NCBI GenBank assembly: GCA_016282815.1
Contig: JAEELU010000054.1
Coordinates: 1-7,076 of the forward strand
Source of the DNA: Acholeplasmatales bacterium
GTDB lineage: Bacteria; Bacillota_I; Bacilli_A; Acholeplasmatales; Anaeroplasmataceae
Length of the DNA: 7,076 nt
Direction of reading: 5' to 3'
How positions within the stretch are numbered: the stretch's first letter is position 1; every line of letters starts with the position of its first letter. The notes beneath the pieces were generated by a model. The model did not search any database. It saw only the letters and a list, made by a program, of their open reading frames with translations, and was not told the DNA's origin. This document shows positions 6,901 through 7,076 of this stretch, in pieces. A program made the translations under genes and the position numbers.

Positions 6901-7076
6901 TTTGCGGATAGTTTAGATATTAATGAATCATCAATTATATTAAAAGGTCAATTTAATAGAGGTTCTCAATCTAATGTTAACTTAGATACAGTTACTAATA
7001 TATGCTCATTTAACTGTATAAATACAGAAGGATTTGATTTAAGTGGTAATTATTCAGAAATAATGAGAATATCTAT
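3928..7076 (+). CDS. Large exported InlB B-repeat/Listeria-Bacteroides-repeat surface protein, 3' end outside the window
   Basis: 1049 codons are visible with no stop, so the gene is partial at its C-terminus. Residues 1-3 carry a lysine, 4-29 are hydrophobic (IIGIICAIAMGLLFVATLTV), and VEVA-N at 29-33 fits a signal-peptidase site after A32; an uncleaved N-terminal anchor is the alternative. From residue 42 to about 951 there are 13 repeats of 60-75 aa. Each follows the pattern of a beta strand ending in F, an NGG or DNG turn, a P.kp/slP strand, GY.F.gW, and a final LYAKW or KASY, the hallmark of the Flg_new/List_Bact repeat (beta-grasp-like module). The visible part ends in a cohesin-like domain. 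Such proteins act outside the cell as adhesins or stalks presenting distal domains; the exact ligand is unknown. The cell-wall anchor, if any, must lie beyond the window. Confidence 0.85.
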   Translation, partial: MSKIIGIICAIAMGLLFVATLTVTIVTTVEVANRKEPVVEQYYVVKFESNGGSDVQNMQVKANETITLPTPTKDRFEFKGWFTDAELTKSFDTTTKVASDLTLYAKWHEKYFKLVFDPDNDTAGFEQLVEEGSLATKPSSPEKIGYEFINWVTSDGEPFNFNTPVVASAIIKASYLEDTDEYSIVSFESNGGTYVSARIAYTGSTISLPLSVKENQILVGWYTDKELTNEFTSTTDVTRSITLYAKWKEPEANQNFKVTFDSDNGAPLFTETVEPNSVAIKPVNPAKEGYTFIDWIDSTGNAFDFNKPITANITLKASYIKKDETKYVISFEANGGSTISAMVVTPGATISLPFSVKDGYILVGWYSDEKFEKEFTVTTPINKNLTLYAKWRYPVAEETFYRVTFDPNNDSPSFSETIEPNKKAIKPANPSKDGYTFVNWLNEDGSVFSFNTPITANITVTASYVLVDNTQYVISFETNGGASVAAKVVKPGDNFTLPFTSKDNYILEGWYLDKEFTVQFTNESIVDKNITLYAKWKYSTDGLLFKITFDPNNGEEVFTETVEKNNKAIKPMNPEKEGYTFVYWANGNESFSFNQIITEDINLVAKWREDESTAKVYIVSFACFGGSEINSIEVNEGELLKMPANPFREDYTFAGWYLDLDLSEPFDESKPITSDTTLCAAWNYIEGAKYTVTFRDNDGTVLQVMLAEGVYADSQQVEEGHDAIPPKDPLKEGYRFNGWNTSFKNVHDNLDVKATYVKAYNVYFYDYNRTLLKHELVDFGNTPAAPDSPERYGYRFNGWDKEFDYITQDTIIQATYIKQYEIKFRDYNGDLIDRKWYDEGDTIVAPEVPEVTIDGKEFAGWDQAFDKAVKDVTIRMTLTTKAYTVRFIDIDDTELSTQLIYIGEDAEAPQMTGKIYIDWKSTKKAAYRFNSWDKTFSNIQTNLDVKAQYDKITDPLIYVQTENVSQGQTSIDISIYLIYSGDFEALHMDLEFADSLDINESSIILKGQFNRGSQSNVNLDTVTNICSFNCINTEGFDLSGNYSEIMRIS
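4051..5748 (+). repeat. Four A-B double repeats in the surface protein
   Basis: Repeats alternate between two types. Type A (residues about 42-108, 182-247, 326-391, 471-536) has FESNGG...GWYTDkel...LYAKW. Type B (about 110-175, 255-319, 399-464, 544-607) has FDPdNg...kPanP.k.GYtF..W....F.Fn.pitanItl.ASY. The A-to-A distance is 420, 432 and 435 bp, so the unit of duplication is a pair of about 140-145 aa. The last B copy ends in AKW instead of ASY. Copies have diverged at the DNA level, so they are old duplications. Confidence 0.8.
5770..6780 (+). repeat. Distal divergent repeats of the surface protein
   Basis: One A-like repeat (5770-5973, residues 615-682, with FACFGG and LCAAW) is followed by four repeats of another type: 5992-6201, 6202-6381, 6382-6570 and 6571-6780. 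These have vtFrDyn..l...l...G....aP..P...gYrFnGWd..f......d...kAtY and lack the NGG turn. They resemble the repeats next to C-terminal domains in other large Gram-positive surface proteins. The 4th carries an insertion (YIDWKSTKKAA) before YRFNSWD. Confidence 0.7.
6781..7076 (+). other. Start of a cohesin-like domain, cut by the window edge
   Basis: After the last repeat the sequence changes character (residues 952-1049): IYVQTENVSQGQTSIDISIYL, then GDFEALHMDLEFADSLDI, NESSIILKGQF and later INTEGFDLSGNYSEIMRIS. This follows the cohesin-fold plan: an early strand, a G-x-T/D-V/I-x-I strand, a hydrophobic LxLxF...L strand, a glycine-rich turn, and a final strand ending G..I..I.F. Cohesins bind dockerins or serve as surface-protein modules. 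With only about 95 residues visible this is a fold-level guess. Confidence 0.4.

Noticed and set aside
1..7076. CRISPR array, tRNA or rRNA genes
   Set aside because: No regularly spaced identical short repeats and no cloverleaf or rRNA-like conserved segments were seen; the only tandem structure is protein-coding and diverged.

Overview
The window looks like a chromosomal stretch from an AT-rich, Gram-positive-type bacterium. The evidence is a strong A+T bias, purine-rich AGGAGG-like ribosome binding sites 6-7 nt before ATG, TAA stops, Rho-independent terminators ending in T-runs, and a large surface protein built of Listeria/Bacteroides-type (InlB B-repeat-like) modules. TGG is used for tryptophan and no in-frame TGA occurs, so the standard code is in use. 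A host-associated Bacilli/Erysipelotrichia- or Mollicutes-like Firmicute is my inference; no marker gene is present to fix the taxon.

Layout. (1) 1-79: a promoter with two TGTTGCA heptamers, a -10 box and an 18-bp perfect palindrome. (2) 80-1102: a 340-aa soluble, helical protein of unknown function. (3) 1103-1252: a terminator hairpin and what may be the broken 5' end of an IS3/IS150-type insertion sequence. (4) 1253-1312: a second promoter with the same heptamer pair at the same distance from its -10. (5) 1313-3679: a 788-aa protein with a kinase-like core (DRHxxN and IDxDxxFG motifs, resembling the PI3/PI4-kinase/HipA-like superfamily) and a long charged tail. (6) 3680-3927: a terminator, a cluster of inverted repeats and one or two sigma-A-type promoters, one covered by a 9+9 bp palindrome. 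(7) 3928 to the right edge: an exported or membrane-anchored repeat protein, open at the window end, with at least 13 beta-rich repeats followed by the start of a cohesin-like domain.

How they may work together. The first two genes have separate promoters and a terminator between them, so they are not a simple operon. Their promoters share the unusual architecture TGTTGCA-N4-TGTTGCA-N10-TANAAT, which suggests co-activation by one DNA-binding protein. A helical partner protein and a eukaryote-like kinase controlled together is the best candidate here for an undescribed system; any partner or substrate relation is inference. The repeat protein lacks the heptamer pair and appears to be regulated separately.
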